Of a stretch of DNA of 64,000 bases, positions 1 through 8,562 are shown piece by piece. A program made the translations under genes and the position numbers. This DNA comes from Pantoea endophytica (GTDB lineage Bacteria > Pseudomonadota > Gammaproteobacteria > Enterobacterales > Enterobacteriaceae). The stretch covers positions 186,001 to 250,000 of the forward strand of contig NZ_PJRT01000002.1 of the NCBI RefSeq assembly GCF_002858935.1, given 5' to 3'. Every line of letters begins with the position of its first letter. Position 1 is the first letter of the stretch. Below the pieces are notes generated by a model that saw only the letters and a program-made list of their open reading frames with translations, did not search any database and was not told the origin of the DNA.

Positions 1-1017
1 CTTCACCACGCGATCCTGACGTCCCGCCAGCTGAAACTGGCCGGACGGCTGCTGCACGATACGATCGTCGAGCGCGCAACCGGCGTCGGTTTCCAGCAAG
101 GCGGAAAATATTCGCCAGCGTCCGGCGTCCTGCTCACGCAAGGTGATCTGCGGGAAACAGTGCCACAGCGCGTTCTCCTCGTGGGCGCAGCGCCAGCCAA
201 TCACGCCGGTTTCGGTGCTGCCATAAATTTCATCAACCGTGCAGCTCAGCGCCTGTTGCGCATGCTGCGCCGCCGTCCACGGCAACGCACCACCGGCGGA
301 CACGATCAGTTCGCAGCGCGGCCCGGCCAATGCAGGATCGAGACGCCGCAGAAACGCTGGGCTGCTGATAAACGCGTAGCGACGATCGGGTGAATGATCG
401 GCCAGCTGTTCACTGTAGAAAATTTGCTGCGCGGCAAAGGGTAAACCCAACGCCATCGGCAGCACGATGCGAAAACTCAGGCCATACAGATGTTGATGGC
501 TGACGGAGGCAATCACATGGCAATCACGTAAGCGTGCGCCCCACAAGCTGGAGAGCCAGCGGGCTTCAAGATCCAGCGCGCGCAGCGATTTCACTACGCG
601 ACGCGGCGTGCCGGTCGAACCAGAGGTGAACAACACCAGCGTGGCGTCGGCGGCGATCGGCGGTAACGCACCGCTCGCCAGCGCGCCGTCCCAGCGCAGC
701 TGCGGCAGCGCGACTGCCAGCGGCATATCGCTGATCACGCCATCCAGGCTGTCGGCCATCTCTTCCAGCTGGGCCGCGCGACAGTGTCCGGGGATCACCG
801 GCGTTTTACCGGCGTGCCACAGCGCCAGCAGCGCGGCGGTAAACGCATAGCTGTTATCAAAGCACAGCGCCCAATATTGGCCGGGCTGGTTTTGCAGCCG
901 ATCGGCCAGCGCCCGTACCTGCTGACGCAAGGTATGCAGCGTATGTTGCTGTTGGCCGTGCCAGGCCACCATGCGATCCGGCGCGCTGAACCAGTCGCGG
1001 AGGCTATGTAAGTTCAT
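1..1017 (-). CDS. apeH: APE-cluster AMP-dependent acyl/aryl ligase, 3' end cut by window edge
   Basis: Reading the minus strand from an ATG at 1017 gives an open frame that runs off the left edge after 339 codons. It contains the AMP-binding P-loop LFTSGSTGTPRRVVKS, an EIYGSTETGVIGW motif and, at the edge, GRQDRVVK, so only the small C-terminal lid domain is missing. The family activates carboxylic acids as adenylates and loads them on a carrier. Beside two ACP genes, the inferred job is to load the aryl starter unit (4-hydroxybenzoate type) for aryl-polyene synthesis. The start overlaps the stop of the upstream membrane gene in an ATGA arrangement, implying translational coupling. The ape letter is inferred from gene order. 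Confidence 0.85.
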   Translation of the reverse strand, partial: MNLHSLRDWFSAPDRMVAWHGQQQHTLHTLRQQVRALADRLQNQPGQYWALCFDNSYAFTAALLALWHAGKTPVIPGHCRAAQLEEMADSLDGVISDMPLAVALPQLRWDGALASGALPPIAADATLVLFTSGSTGTPRRVVKSLRALDLEARWLSSLWGARLRDCHVIASVSHQHLYGLSFRIVLPMALGLPFAAQQIFYSEQLADHSPDRRYAFISSPAFLRRLDPALAGPRCELIVSAGGALPWTAAQHAQQALSCTVDEIYGSTETGVIGWRCAHEENALWHCFPQITLREQDAGRWRIFSALLETDAGCALDDRIVQQPSGQFQLAGRQDRVVK

Positions 1018-1568
1018 GCCTGTTTCCTTATGCGCTGACGCAGCAGCCATTCGCCGCCCATCAGCGTGCCCATCAACAGATAGCTGATGCACCCATTCCA
1101 GAGTGTCCAGAGCGTGACATCATTGAGCAGGCAGGTGAGCAGCGCCACGCTGCCGTTGAAGATGAAAAAGCCGCACCACACTTGCGTCACGCGGCGGGTA
1201 TAACGCACCGCGCGCGGTGGCAGATCCGGTTCGCGCAGCCGTGCCAGCCGTTCCACCAGCGGCATGGGGCTCCACAGCGACGCGCCAAACAGCAGCAGCA
1301 TCGATGCATTGACCACCAGCGGATACCACTGCAGCAGATGTTGCGATCGCAGCAGCAGGCTGGCGAGGCATAACGCGCTGCCCACCAGCGCCAGCAGTAG
1401 CATCACACGCGCCATCGGCCCGGCGGCGCGGCGCAGCGTCCAGACGCGCAGCACAAACAGCAGCGCCAGCAGGCCCGTCACGCCGCGCCACTGTGGCTGG
1501 GTGAGGGTTAACCACACCAGAAACGGCCACGCCAGCAGCGCCGCTCCGTTTAGCAGCCGCAGCAGCAT
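1014..1568 (-). CDS. apeG: APE-cluster inner-membrane protein (COG4648 type)
   Basis: Protein of 184 residues made almost entirely of hydrophobic segments: about five membrane helices, starting with LLNGAALLAWPFLVWLTL and ending in a basic tail RQRIRKQA. It has no catalytic motif that I recognise. Membrane proteins of this type sit between the ACP genes and the AMP-ligase gene in aryl-polyene clusters, and this gene does so here: 4 bases after the second ACP gene and overlapping the ligase gene by 4 bases. A role in assembling or anchoring the polyene machinery at the membrane is inference only. Confidence 0.7.
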   Translation of the reverse strand: MLLRLLNGAALLAWPFLVWLTLTQPQWRGVTGLLALLFVLRVWTLRRAAGPMARVMLLLALVGSALCLASLLLRSQHLLQWYPLVVNASMLLLFGASLWSPMPLVERLARLREPDLPPRAVRYTRRVTQVWCGFFIFNGSVALLTCLLNDVTLWTLWNGCISYLLMGTLMGGEWLLRQRIRKQA

Positions 1569-1572
1569 GCGA

Positions 1573-1827
1573 TCAGGCTTCGTCGCGCATCAGTTGATCG
1601 ACGGCATCCACCACATCCTGCACGGTACGCACCGCGCGGAAGGTTTCCGGTTTGATCTTACGGCCAGTACGCTTTTGCAGATGCACCACCATATCGACCG
1701 CATCGATGCTATCCAGCTCGAGGTCTTCATACAGGCGGGCGTCCGGACGAATATCATCCGGCTCAATTTCAAACAGCGAGGTGAGCAGCGAAGCCACTTC
1801 CTGGTAAATTTCGTTTTTGTTCATCAT
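1573..1827 (-). CDS. apeF: Acyl carrier protein of the aryl-polyene cluster (second ACP)
   Basis: An 84-residue acidic protein with the phosphopantetheine attachment motif LELDSIDAVDM; the Ser of DSI carries the prosthetic group. Type II polyketide systems use such carriers to hold the growing chain. It lies 11 bases after another ACP gene and 4 bases before apeG, in one tight operon. Two adjacent ATG codons occur (1827 and 1824); the GAGAG-like ribosome site fits either. Two ACPs are usual for aryl-polyene clusters, one probably for starter or primary chain handling. Confidence 0.85.
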   Translation of the reverse strand: MMNKNEIYQEVASLLTSLFEIEPDDIRPDARLYEDLELDSIDAVDMVVHLQKRTGRKIKPETFRAVRTVQDVVDAVDQLMRDEA

Positions 1828-1838
1828 GTTGACTGCTC

Positions 1839-2096
1839 TCAGGCTTGCTGTTGTTCAACAAACGCGGCCAGTGTAGCCACGGAAAAAAAGTGCGCGCGCA
1901 ACGTTTCACTCTCGGCGGAGAGCTGTACGCCGAAGCGATTTTTCACCGCCAGTCCCAGCTCCAGCGCATCGATTGAATCGAGGCCCAGCCCCTCGCCAAA
2001 CAGCGGTGCGTCGGTTTCGATGTCGTCAGGGCTGATATCTTCCAGATTCAGCGTGTCGATAATCATCTGTTTGATGTCGTTAATCAGTACTTGCAT
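1839..2096 (-). CDS. apeE: Acyl carrier protein of the aryl-polyene cluster (first ACP)
   Basis: An 85-residue acidic protein with the carrier motif GLGLDSIDALELGLAVK; the Ser is the 4'-phosphopantetheine site. It differs clearly from the neighbouring ACP, so this is not a recent tandem copy. The gene starts 3 bases after the stop of the acyltransferase gene. The role as chain carrier of a type II polyketide synthase is established for the family; which steps this one serves is inference from known ape gene order. Confidence 0.85.
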   Translation of the reverse strand: MQVLINDIKQMIIDTLNLEDISPDDIETDAPLFGEGLGLDSIDALELGLAVKNRFGVQLSAESETLRAHFFSVATLAAFVEQQQA

Positions 2097-2099
2097 AAC

Positions 2100-2897
2100 T
2101 TAGTTGGTCTCTTCAGGCACCAGCGCCTGTTGCAGATGACGCGTCAGACGACGTGCGGCCAGCGGCTGCGAATCCTCTTCGGCCTCACTAAAGGCGTGGC
2201 TGGCAATACGCGATTGTACGCGTACAGTAAAAATCGGTTTAACCAGCGGAATCTGATACCAGCGGCTTTGCTTATCGAGCATGCGCTCGGTGCAGCTGAT
2301 GTGCACCACACGCAAATCGCAGCCCGCGCGCACCGCAATGTTGGCGGCACCGCGCTGCAGCTTCAGCGGCTCGCCATAACGTGTGCGCGTGCCTTCCGGG
2401 AAAATCAGAATGGTATCGCCGCGCGCCAGTCGCTGCTGGCTGTCTGGCAGCAGCGTATCGGCTTCGCTGTTAATCAGGTAATCGGCGGCGCGAATCACGC
2501 CACGGAAGAAAATGTTGTGCTGCAGCTCGGCTTTCACCAGGCAATCCATCTCCGGCAGCACCGAAGCGATCATCACGTAATCGATCAGTGACGGATGGTT
2601 GGCGACGATCAGGCAGCCGCGATCCTGACGCAGCTGTTCTGCGCCGATGATTTGGTAATCGTAAACCCCGACAAAGCGGCAGAAACGCAGGAAGCAGCGG
2701 AAGCTCCAGGCGATGCTGCTGCGGGCGATATGGCGACGGCGCAGGCCATCACGCTGCACCAGTAACAGCAGATTGAACCAAATCAGCGACAGTAGCAGGC
2801 CGCCCACGCTGAACAGCGTAAAGCTGACGGCGGTCATCACCAGCCGCCAGTAATAGTTGAAACCGGGACGCACCTCGGTCAGCGAATTATCCACCAT
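2100..2897 (-). CDS. apeD: Lysophospholipid-type acyltransferase of the aryl-polyene cluster
   Basis: 265 residues. Near the N terminus is a membrane helix (TAVSFTLFSVGGLLLSLIWF). The PlsC-family blocks follow: NHPSLID (HX4D catalytic box, around residue 99) and FPEGTRTR (acceptor-binding box, around residue 170). The family transfers acyl chains from ACP or CoA to glycerol-type acceptors at the inner membrane. In aryl-polyene clusters it is thought to help attach the polyene to its lipid anchor. The start lies inside the end of apeC, overlapping by 11 bases, which suggests coupled translation. Confidence 0.8.
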   Translation of the reverse strand: MVDNSLTEVRPGFNYYWRLVMTAVSFTLFSVGGLLLSLIWFNLLLLVQRDGLRRRHIARSSIAWSFRCFLRFCRFVGVYDYQIIGAEQLRQDRGCLIVANHPSLIDYVMIASVLPEMDCLVKAELQHNIFFRGVIRAADYLINSEADTLLPDSQQRLARGDTILIFPEGTRTRYGEPLKLQRGAANIAVRAGCDLRVVHISCTERMLDKQSRWYQIPLVKPIFTVRVQSRIASHAFSEAEEDSQPLAARRLTRHLQQALVPEETN

Positions 2898-3624
2898 GCA
2901 GACGCTCCCAGTGCCACTGATGGCGCTCGCCGGCCACGCTAAAACGTGGCGTGTTGTGCAGCATCGCCGCCAGAAATTGCAGACTTTGCGGCAGAGGGTT
3001 GTGCAGCTCAGCGGGTTTGCCGGCCTGCGCTTCGCAACGCCACGCCACGCCTGCGCGTAGCAGCAGCGCTACCGCGTACGGCGCATTAAAGCGATCGATT
3101 TCCGGTAGCCACGGACGGTAGTAATCCGGCACCACGCCGTCAAAATCCACCAGCAGCACCTGCGCATAACCCGCCTGATGCAGCGCCGCCACTTCTATCA
3201 ATCCTTGCTGGAAGCTATCAATACCGGCCGAAACCGAGGATGAAACCAGCGGCTGACGCGCGGCGATGGTCAAACTGCCCACCGCTGAGTTGTGAACCGA
3301 CATGGCGAAATCGGTGGGCGACAGCGCTTGCTGTTCCGCCAGCGCGGTGAGGATGCGCAGATTACGCTCCAGTTCACCGTGGCGACTGGTGAAGACGATG
3401 GCGTCCACGCTGTGCCGCGCCAATAACGCCAGCCCGCATTCAACCGCAGCACGGCTGCCGGCGCTGAGACGACGCGCGGTCATCATCGGCAAAAATTGGG
3501 GTTTCGCGATAGGTTGCGTGGCATCTAACGCCGGTGCCTGTTGCGCCCAACGTTGCCACTCTTCTGCGGTGCTGTTGCCCGGCGCGATGGCGTGCCAGTC
3601 AACAAGGGAGTAAGCGAGTTTCAT
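2887..3624 (-). CDS. apeC: Ketosynthase-like chain-length factor of the aryl-polyene cluster
   Basis: 245 residues related to the beta-ketoacyl-synthase-like PF13723 proteins. The central segment SSSVSAGIDSFQQGL stands where true ketosynthases carry their active-site Cys, and no Cys is present there. The protein is also much shorter than a 400-residue ketosynthase. Both points fit a non-catalytic partner (chain-length factor) of the ApeO ketosynthase, whose gene is not in this window. It is the first gene of the operon part seen here. Leader 3625-3730 shows a purine-rich ribosome site (GAAGAAAG) but no promoter I can defend. Confidence 0.7.
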   Translation of the reverse strand: MKLAYSLVDWHAIAPGNSTAEEWQRWAQQAPALDATQPIAKPQFLPMMTARRLSAGSRAAVECGLALLARHSVDAIVFTSRHGELERNLRILTALAEQQALSPTDFAMSVHNSAVGSLTIAARQPLVSSSVSAGIDSFQQGLIEVAALHQAGYAQVLLVDFDGVVPDYYRPWLPEIDRFNAPYAVALLLRAGVAWRCEAQAGKPAELHNPLPQSLQFLAAMLHNTPRFSVAGERHQWHWERLHGG

Positions 3625-3730
3625 ACCTGTATTCTTTCTTCAGCCTCAGGGATGGTCCGGTTTTCGCTGCGCGGCATCCCTTCCTTGCTCTCTATACCCG
3701 TCATCCCATGCGGATGTCGCCGATTAACAA

Positions 3731-3749
3731 GGCGGGCACGTGGCCCGCC
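3731..3749 (-). terminator. Hairpin terminator after the lipoprotein gene
   Basis: Perfect 7-bp inverted repeat GGCGGGC / GCCCGCC with a 5-base loop, about 65 bases past the stop of the minus-strand lipoprotein gene. Only a weak T-rich tail follows, so it may act poorly. It separates that gene from the ape operon. Confidence 0.5.
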
Positions 3750-3813
3750 TGTTTCTATTTCGGCAGCGTTACGGCTAACTTTACAACATTATGTCAGCAA
3801 TCACGCTTCGCGC

Positions 3814-4203
3814 TTATTTAGCGGCTTCGACCGCCAGTCGCGTCTGGATGCCCTGGCTCAGGTTCTGAATCCAGCGGTTATAGTTGCGGTGAATCTGACC
3901 GCTGCCTGCTTTCAGATTCTGGCTGCTGACATACTGAATTTGATAACTGTTCGCGGTGTAGTTCACGCGAATATCCGCGGTATGTCCGCGCTCGGCCAGG
4001 TGACCATTCATCACGCCCGGACCCGCGGGCGTCATCACCCAATGGTTAGCGGCGCCCGCCTGGACGATAGCTTGCTTCATTTGCTCATCCGAGTAGCTCT
4101 GACCCACGGTCTGGCTAACATTCTGGATCGGCGCGGTACGCGGCGCACAGCCGGTTAACAGGACCGCAGTAACTAACAACGCAAAACCGATTTTTTTATT
4201 CAT
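3814..4203 (-). CDS. Small lipoprotein of unknown function
   Basis: 129 residues (start 4203 preferred over 4206 because AAGGAA then lies about 6 bases upstream). A lysine-rich start, a hydrophobic stretch and the lipobox LLTGC give lipidation at Cys20 or so. The mature part, APRTAPIQNVSQTVGQ onward, is polar, with a helical middle and a beta-rich end (DIRVNYTANSYQIQYVSS). I recognise no named family. It sits alone between the ape operon and the efflux operon, with a hairpin behind it. Asp is absent at position +2 after the Cys, so outer-membrane sorting is likely (inference). Confidence 0.75.
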   Translation of the reverse strand: MNKKIGFALLVTAVLLTGCAPRTAPIQNVSQTVGQSYSDEQMKQAIVQAGAANHWVMTPAGPGVMNGHLAERGHTADIRVNYTANSYQIQYVSSQNLKAGSGQIHRNYNRWIQNLSQGIQTRLAVEAAK

Positions 4204-4437
4204 CATTTCCTTTCCTTCCCCTGTCTTTGCATGCCGCTTAAGTGAGCGACCGCGCTGGTAAACTTACCAACACTGTTCCGTTCAGACTGTGTAAAGCGGG
4301 CGGATAATAACATTATTTGTAAAGACAAGTAAAAAGAAGCATGAATGACTTTAGAATCGTTTACTGCCGATTTAAAACCAGACGAAGGCCGTTTTACGGC
4401 GGAATTTCTACCGAAAAATGGCCTTGCGACATGATGT

Positions 4438-5808
4438 TTAACCCTGCCAGCCGCCGCCGAGCGAACGATATAGATCGATTTGCGCTAACAGCAGCGTATT
4501 TTTTACTGACACGATATTCAGCTGAGTGCTGAACAGCGTGCGCTGGGCGTCCAGCTCATCCAGATAAGAGGCGTAACCATTTTGGTAACGGTTGTGGGCA
4601 ATGCGATACGCTTCCGCCACATAACTCTCCTGTTTCTGCAACTCCGCCAGCTGCTCCTCGCTACGGCGAATGGCATCCAGCGCGTTATCCACGTCGGAGA
4701 AGGCGTTACGCACCACTTTTTCATAACCGTACAGCGCCTGATTACGCGTCGCCATCGCCACATCCACCTGAGCAGTCAGCGCTTCGCGATTCAACAGCGG
4801 GGCCAGAATGCTGCCGCCAATGCTCCACAGACGGAACGGATTATCCAGCAGCTGATGCAGTTCGCTGCTTTGCAAGGTTCCGCTGGCGGTGAGATTGAGC
4901 GACGGCAACAGTTTGGCCTGGGTTGACGCCAGTGACGCGTCGGCGGCCAGCAGCTGGCGCTGCGCCTGAACAATATCGGGACGACGATTCAGCAGCTGCG
5001 ACGGCAGCAACGATGGCAAGGTTTGCGGCTTGATGTGGTCGAACTGGCTGCTGCGCGCGATTTGGCGCGGATTCATGCCCACCAGCACGCTAAGCGCGTT
5101 CTCCTGCTGCTCGATCTGATGCTGCAACTGCGGGATCTGCGCTTTGGCGGTTTGATATTCCGAGGCGGCCTGCATCCATTCAAGGCGCGAGGTGTAGCCG
5201 GTTTCAAACTGGCGCTGAGCCAGGTTGAGCGAGTTTTTGCGCGTCGCCAGCGTTGCCTGGGTTACGCGCAGCTGTTCATCCAGCGCACACAAGCTGAGAT
5301 AGCCCGATGCCACCGAACTGGCGACGGTGAGCTCAGCGGCAGAAGCGGCAGCACGCTGCGCATCCAGCGAAGCTTCCGCAGCGCGAATGCTGTTGCTGCG
5401 GCTGCCCCATAAATCCACCTCGTAGTTAGCCTGCAGCAATCCCTGAAATACCGCGTTTTCATACGGCTGACCGGTGGCCGCCGACAGCGCACGCTGATGC
5501 GTAGCCGCCACGCCCGCCGACAGCGTTGGGAAATTATCGCCCTGCGCGGCACGCAACTCGGCACGGTATTGATCCACGCGCGAACGCGCGGTGAGGACAT
5601 CGCTGTTGTGCTGCAGCGCCTGCGTGACGAGGCGATTAAGATTGGCATCGCCAAAATTCTGCCACCATTGCGCCTCCGGCAGCGCATGCGGGCCCACCTG
5701 CTGACGCCAGCTCTCAGGAATCGGCAACGATGAGGGCGCTTTTTCCACTTGCGTTGCACAGCCGCTCACCATCCATGCCACACAGGTGGCTAACAATAAG
5801 CGCCTCAT
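4438..5808 (-). CDS. Outer-membrane efflux lipoprotein (TolC/NodT family)
   Basis: 456 residues. The signal sequence ends in the lipobox VSGC, giving an acylated Cys, as in NodT-type factors (OprM, CusC, MdtP). The two long helical repeats with alternating Ala/Gln/Leu (DVLTARSRVDQYRAEL; LLAADASLASTQAKLL) are typical of the trimeric channel-tunnel. It forms the exit duct of a tripartite pump. The start codon overlaps the stop of the adaptor gene (ATGA). It is third in a MarR-regulated operon with pump and adaptor, so it presumably works with them. The window 4207-4437 behind it shows no gene. Confidence 0.9.
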   Translation of the reverse strand: MRRLLLATCVAWMVSGCATQVEKAPSSLPIPESWRQQVGPHALPEAQWWQNFGDANLNRLVTQALQHNSDVLTARSRVDQYRAELRAAQGDNFPTLSAGVAATHQRALSAATGQPYENAVFQGLLQANYEVDLWGSRSNSIRAAEASLDAQRAAASAAELTVASSVASGYLSLCALDEQLRVTQATLATRKNSLNLAQRQFETGYTSRLEWMQAASEYQTAKAQIPQLQHQIEQQENALSVLVGMNPRQIARSSQFDHIKPQTLPSLLPSQLLNRRPDIVQAQRQLLAADASLASTQAKLLPSLNLTASGTLQSSELHQLLDNPFRLWSIGGSILAPLLNREALTAQVDVAMATRNQALYGYEKVVRNAFSDVDNALDAIRRSEEQLAELQKQESYVAEAYRIAHNRYQNGYASYLDELDAQRTLFSTQLNIVSVKNTLLLAQIDLYRSLGGGWQG

Positions 5809-6896
5809 GGCGCATCCTTGTGCGGCTCTGAGGCGGTATCAATGCTCACTTCCACTGACATGCCCGGACGCAGTGCTTGCAGATCGTCATTCAAAATTTT
5901 GATGCGCACCGGAATGCGCTGGGCAATTTTCACAAAGTTGCCGGTGGCGTTATCCGGCGAGATAGCACTGAATTCGGAACCGGCGGCAGGCGAAATAAAC
6001 TCGACGCGGCCATCGTAGTGCTTACCGTCCAGCGCATCGACGCGGATGTTCACCGGCAAGCCAGGACGCACGCGCGCCAGTTGAGTTTCCTTGAAATTCG
6101 CGATGATCCATTTGTTTTCTGGCACCACCGATGTCAAACGCGTGCCGGCGGTCACATAGCTGCCTTTGCGCACCGACAGCTGACCGAGCTGGCCGCTGTC
6201 TGGCGCGATGATGCGCGTATTCGCCAGGTCGATATTTGCCAACTCCAGCGCCGCCTGCGCACTGGCAACATCGCCTTGCAGTGAGGCGCGATTCACCACC
6301 ACGGTTTGCAGATTCTGTTGTGAAACGGCCACCTGCGCATCCGCCTGACGCAACTGTGCCTGCGCCTGGGCATTCGCTGCGCGCGCGGCGTCGCGCTCAC
6401 GTACCGACAGCGAGCCATCAGCCGCCAGATTTTCAACGCGCTTGAGATCGAGGCTGCTTTTCAGCGCCTGCGCTTTGGCATTTTCCAGCGCCGCTTTATT
6501 GCTGAGAATGTTGGCTTCGGCACTTTTACGCTGCTGCTGGTTATTATTCTGCGCGGCGATTTTCATATCCAGCTGCGCCTGCGCCTGATGCACGCGCTGA
6601 CGATAGATACGATCGTCGATGGTCATCAGCAGTTGGCCTTTGGTCACTGGCTGCAAATCCACCACGTTCACTTCGGTCAGATAGCCATTCACCTGCGGGC
6701 TGATAAAGGTTACCTGGCCACGCACGTAGGCGTTTTCCGTGGACTGAACGGTGCTGGTGAACGGCCACAGCTGCCAGGCATAGAGGATCACCAGCACGCC
6801 GACGATGACAATGCCGCTGCCAGCGGCGATGGAAAGAATGCGTCGGCGGTTGGTGCGCTCGCGCTCCGCCGCCTGAATGTCGTCCTGTTGGCTCAT
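5805..6896 (-). CDS. HlyD/EmrA-type periplasmic adaptor of an MFS pump
   Basis: 363 residues. One N-terminal membrane helix (ILSIAAGSGIVIVGVLVILYA) is followed by a lipoyl half (ENAYVRGQVTFISPQVNG), a long Ala/Gln-rich coiled-coil hairpin (about residues 95-210) and the second lipoyl and beta-barrel part (IIAPDSGQLGQLSVRKG). This is the EmrA layout. The protein would bridge the inner-membrane MFS pump and the outer-membrane factor encoded next to it. Both ends overlap the neighbouring genes by 4 bases, so all three pump parts are probably made in step. Confidence 0.92.
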   Translation of the reverse strand: MSQQDDIQAAERERTNRRRILSIAAGSGIVIVGVLVILYAWQLWPFTSTVQSTENAYVRGQVTFISPQVNGYLTEVNVVDLQPVTKGQLLMTIDDRIYRQRVHQAQAQLDMKIAAQNNNQQQRKSAEANILSNKAALENAKAQALKSSLDLKRVENLAADGSLSVRERDAARAANAQAQAQLRQADAQVAVSQQNLQTVVVNRASLQGDVASAQAALELANIDLANTRIIAPDSGQLGQLSVRKGSYVTAGTRLTSVVPENKWIIANFKETQLARVRPGLPVNIRVDALDGKHYDGRVEFISPAAGSEFSAISPDNATGNFVKIAQRIPVRIKILNDDLQALRPGMSVEVSIDTASEPHKDAP

Positions 6897-8560
6897 GAAT
6901 TCTCCGTCGGGGTTACTGGTTGTGCCGCATTCATTTTAGTCTGACGCCAGTTGATATAGCGTAAGCGCGTCAGGCGATACAGCACCCAGATTAAGGTGAT
7001 GAAAGCCAGCGCGGCGGTAAGAAGATAAGTATCGTTATAGGCCAGCACGTTGGCTTGCAGCGTCGCCACCGTTTGCAACTGGCTGCTGCTTTGCGCGCTG
7101 AGCAGCACGCTATCCGGCAACTGGCTGCTAAACAGCGAGCTGTACTGGCTAAGGCGTTCGGTCACGTTGGGATCCAGCTGCGACAGCTGATCGCCCAGCA
7201 GGCTGGAGTGGTATTTTTCGCGCCACGTCTGGAACGTGCCGAGAATGGCCGCGCCAATAAGGCCGCCTAAGTTCTGGCTCATGCCGAACAGCACCGAGAA
7301 GCTGACCAGGTTTTTCGGTTGCGTCACCACGCCGCCAATCCCCAGCAGCATGGCAGGCCCGAGGAAGAAGGCGCTGCCGAAACCGAGCAGAAACTGGCTA
7401 AAGTAGAGATTGTGGGCACGCGTCAGCGGGTTGGATTGCGCATCCATCAGCGAGGCGACGATCATCACCACCAGCGACACGACAATTGGCCAGCTCAGAT
7501 GCGTAGGTTTGATGGTTAATGCGCTGGCGATCATGCCGCAAATCACCCCGGCAATGATCGCTAACGCCAGACCGCGCATCTGATCGTTGAGTAAGCCGAG
7601 TTGCTGCAGGAAACCGACCGCGCCGGTGTTTTGCTCGGCCAGCAGAATACGCATCATGATCATCACAATGCCCAGCCGCACAATCGTGCCGTTGCTGAGC
7701 CAGCGGGTATTCAGCAACGGATTCTTACGATTGTGCTCGACGACAATCGCCGCCACGATCAACACCAACGCCAGCGCCAATGCCACACCGAGCCACGGCG
7801 TGCTGAACCACCATTCGATGCGGCCCAGCGACAGCACCGCGCACAGCAGCGCCATGCCCGGCGCCATCAACATGAAGGTGAGGAAATCCATCTTTTCAAA
7901 GGCTTTGATGCGGTCGCCGGGCGGCAGTTTCACCACCAGCACGCAGCCCAGCGAGATCATCGCCAGACCGAGTTCAAACAGGTATAAACCGCGCCACTCT
8001 TGCAGCTGCAGCAGTTCGGTGGAGAACAATCGTGCCAGCGGAATCGCCAGCTGCGATGCGGTGATGCCAATCACCAGGGCTTTAAGCCGATGCTTCGCCG
8101 GCCAGGCCTGAATCTGGTAATAGATGCCGAGCGAACTGAGCGCCGCGCCGACCATGCCGTGCGCGGTGCGGACAATGATCGCCGAGCTGAGATCGTTAGC
8201 CAGCAGGTGGAAAAATGCCACGATCACATACAGCACCAGAAACGCTTCGGTGAACAGCCGCAGACCAAACTGCTGGCGGAACTTCACCAGCAGCAGGTTG
8301 ATGGAGATGTTGCCCATCACATATACCGCGGGCAGCCAGGCGATCTCATTGCTGTAGGCGCCGAAGGTGCCTTGCAGATTGGTAAGGTTGGCAGAGACCA
8401 GCGCGTTACTCAGCGCGCCGGTAATCGAAATCAATAAGCCAATGATGCCAAACGCGATGCGCTTCGAAGGCGAATGCAGCGGCGTTGAGGGCGAGCCCGG
8501 CAGCATCGGCTTCTCATGCGGCAGCCATTCGCGCGGAGCATAAGGATTACGTTTTGCCAC
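6893..8560 (-). CDS. MFS drug-efflux transporter, DHA2 (14-TM, EmrB-like)
   Basis: 555 residues from a GTG at 8560, two bases after the TAA of the marR gene. An open frame continues upstream to 8941, but that part only shadows marR. The protein begins VAKRNPYAPREW and has about 14 membrane helices, with the EmrB-like first helix region ALSNALVSANLTNLQG and a substrate-domain loop. DHA2 pumps export hydrophobic drugs using the proton gradient. With the HlyD adaptor and outer-membrane factor downstream it should form a tripartite system. The substrate is unknown. The family is close to the aryl-polyene neighbourhood only by position. Confidence 0.88.
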   Translation of the reverse strand: MAKRNPYAPREWLPHEKPMLPGSPSTPLHSPSKRIAFGIIGLLISITGALSNALVSANLTNLQGTFGAYSNEIAWLPAVYVMGNISINLLLVKFRQQFGLRLFTEAFLVLYVIVAFFHLLANDLSSAIIVRTAHGMVGAALSSLGIYYQIQAWPAKHRLKALVIGITASQLAIPLARLFSTELLQLQEWRGLYLFELGLAMISLGCVLVVKLPPGDRIKAFEKMDFLTFMLMAPGMALLCAVLSLGRIEWWFSTPWLGVALALALVLIVAAIVVEHNRKNPLLNTRWLSNGTIVRLGIVMIMMRILLAEQNTGAVGFLQQLGLLNDQMRGLALAIIAGVICGMIASALTIKPTHLSWPIVVSLVVMIVASLMDAQSNPLTRAHNLYFSQFLLGFGSAFFLGPAMLLGIGGVVTQPKNLVSFSVLFGMSQNLGGLIGAAILGTFQTWREKYHSSLLGDQLSQLDPNVTERLSQYSSLFSSQLPDSVLLSAQSSSQLQTVATLQANVLAYNDTYLLTAALAFITLIWVLYRLTRLRYINWRQTKMNAAQPVTPTENS

Positions 8561-8562
8561 GG

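Noticed and set aside
1264-2103. 279-codon plus-strand frame across the ape operon
   Set aside because: Antisense to apeD-G; low-complexity Ser/Arg/Ala composition as expected from GC-rich shadow frames.
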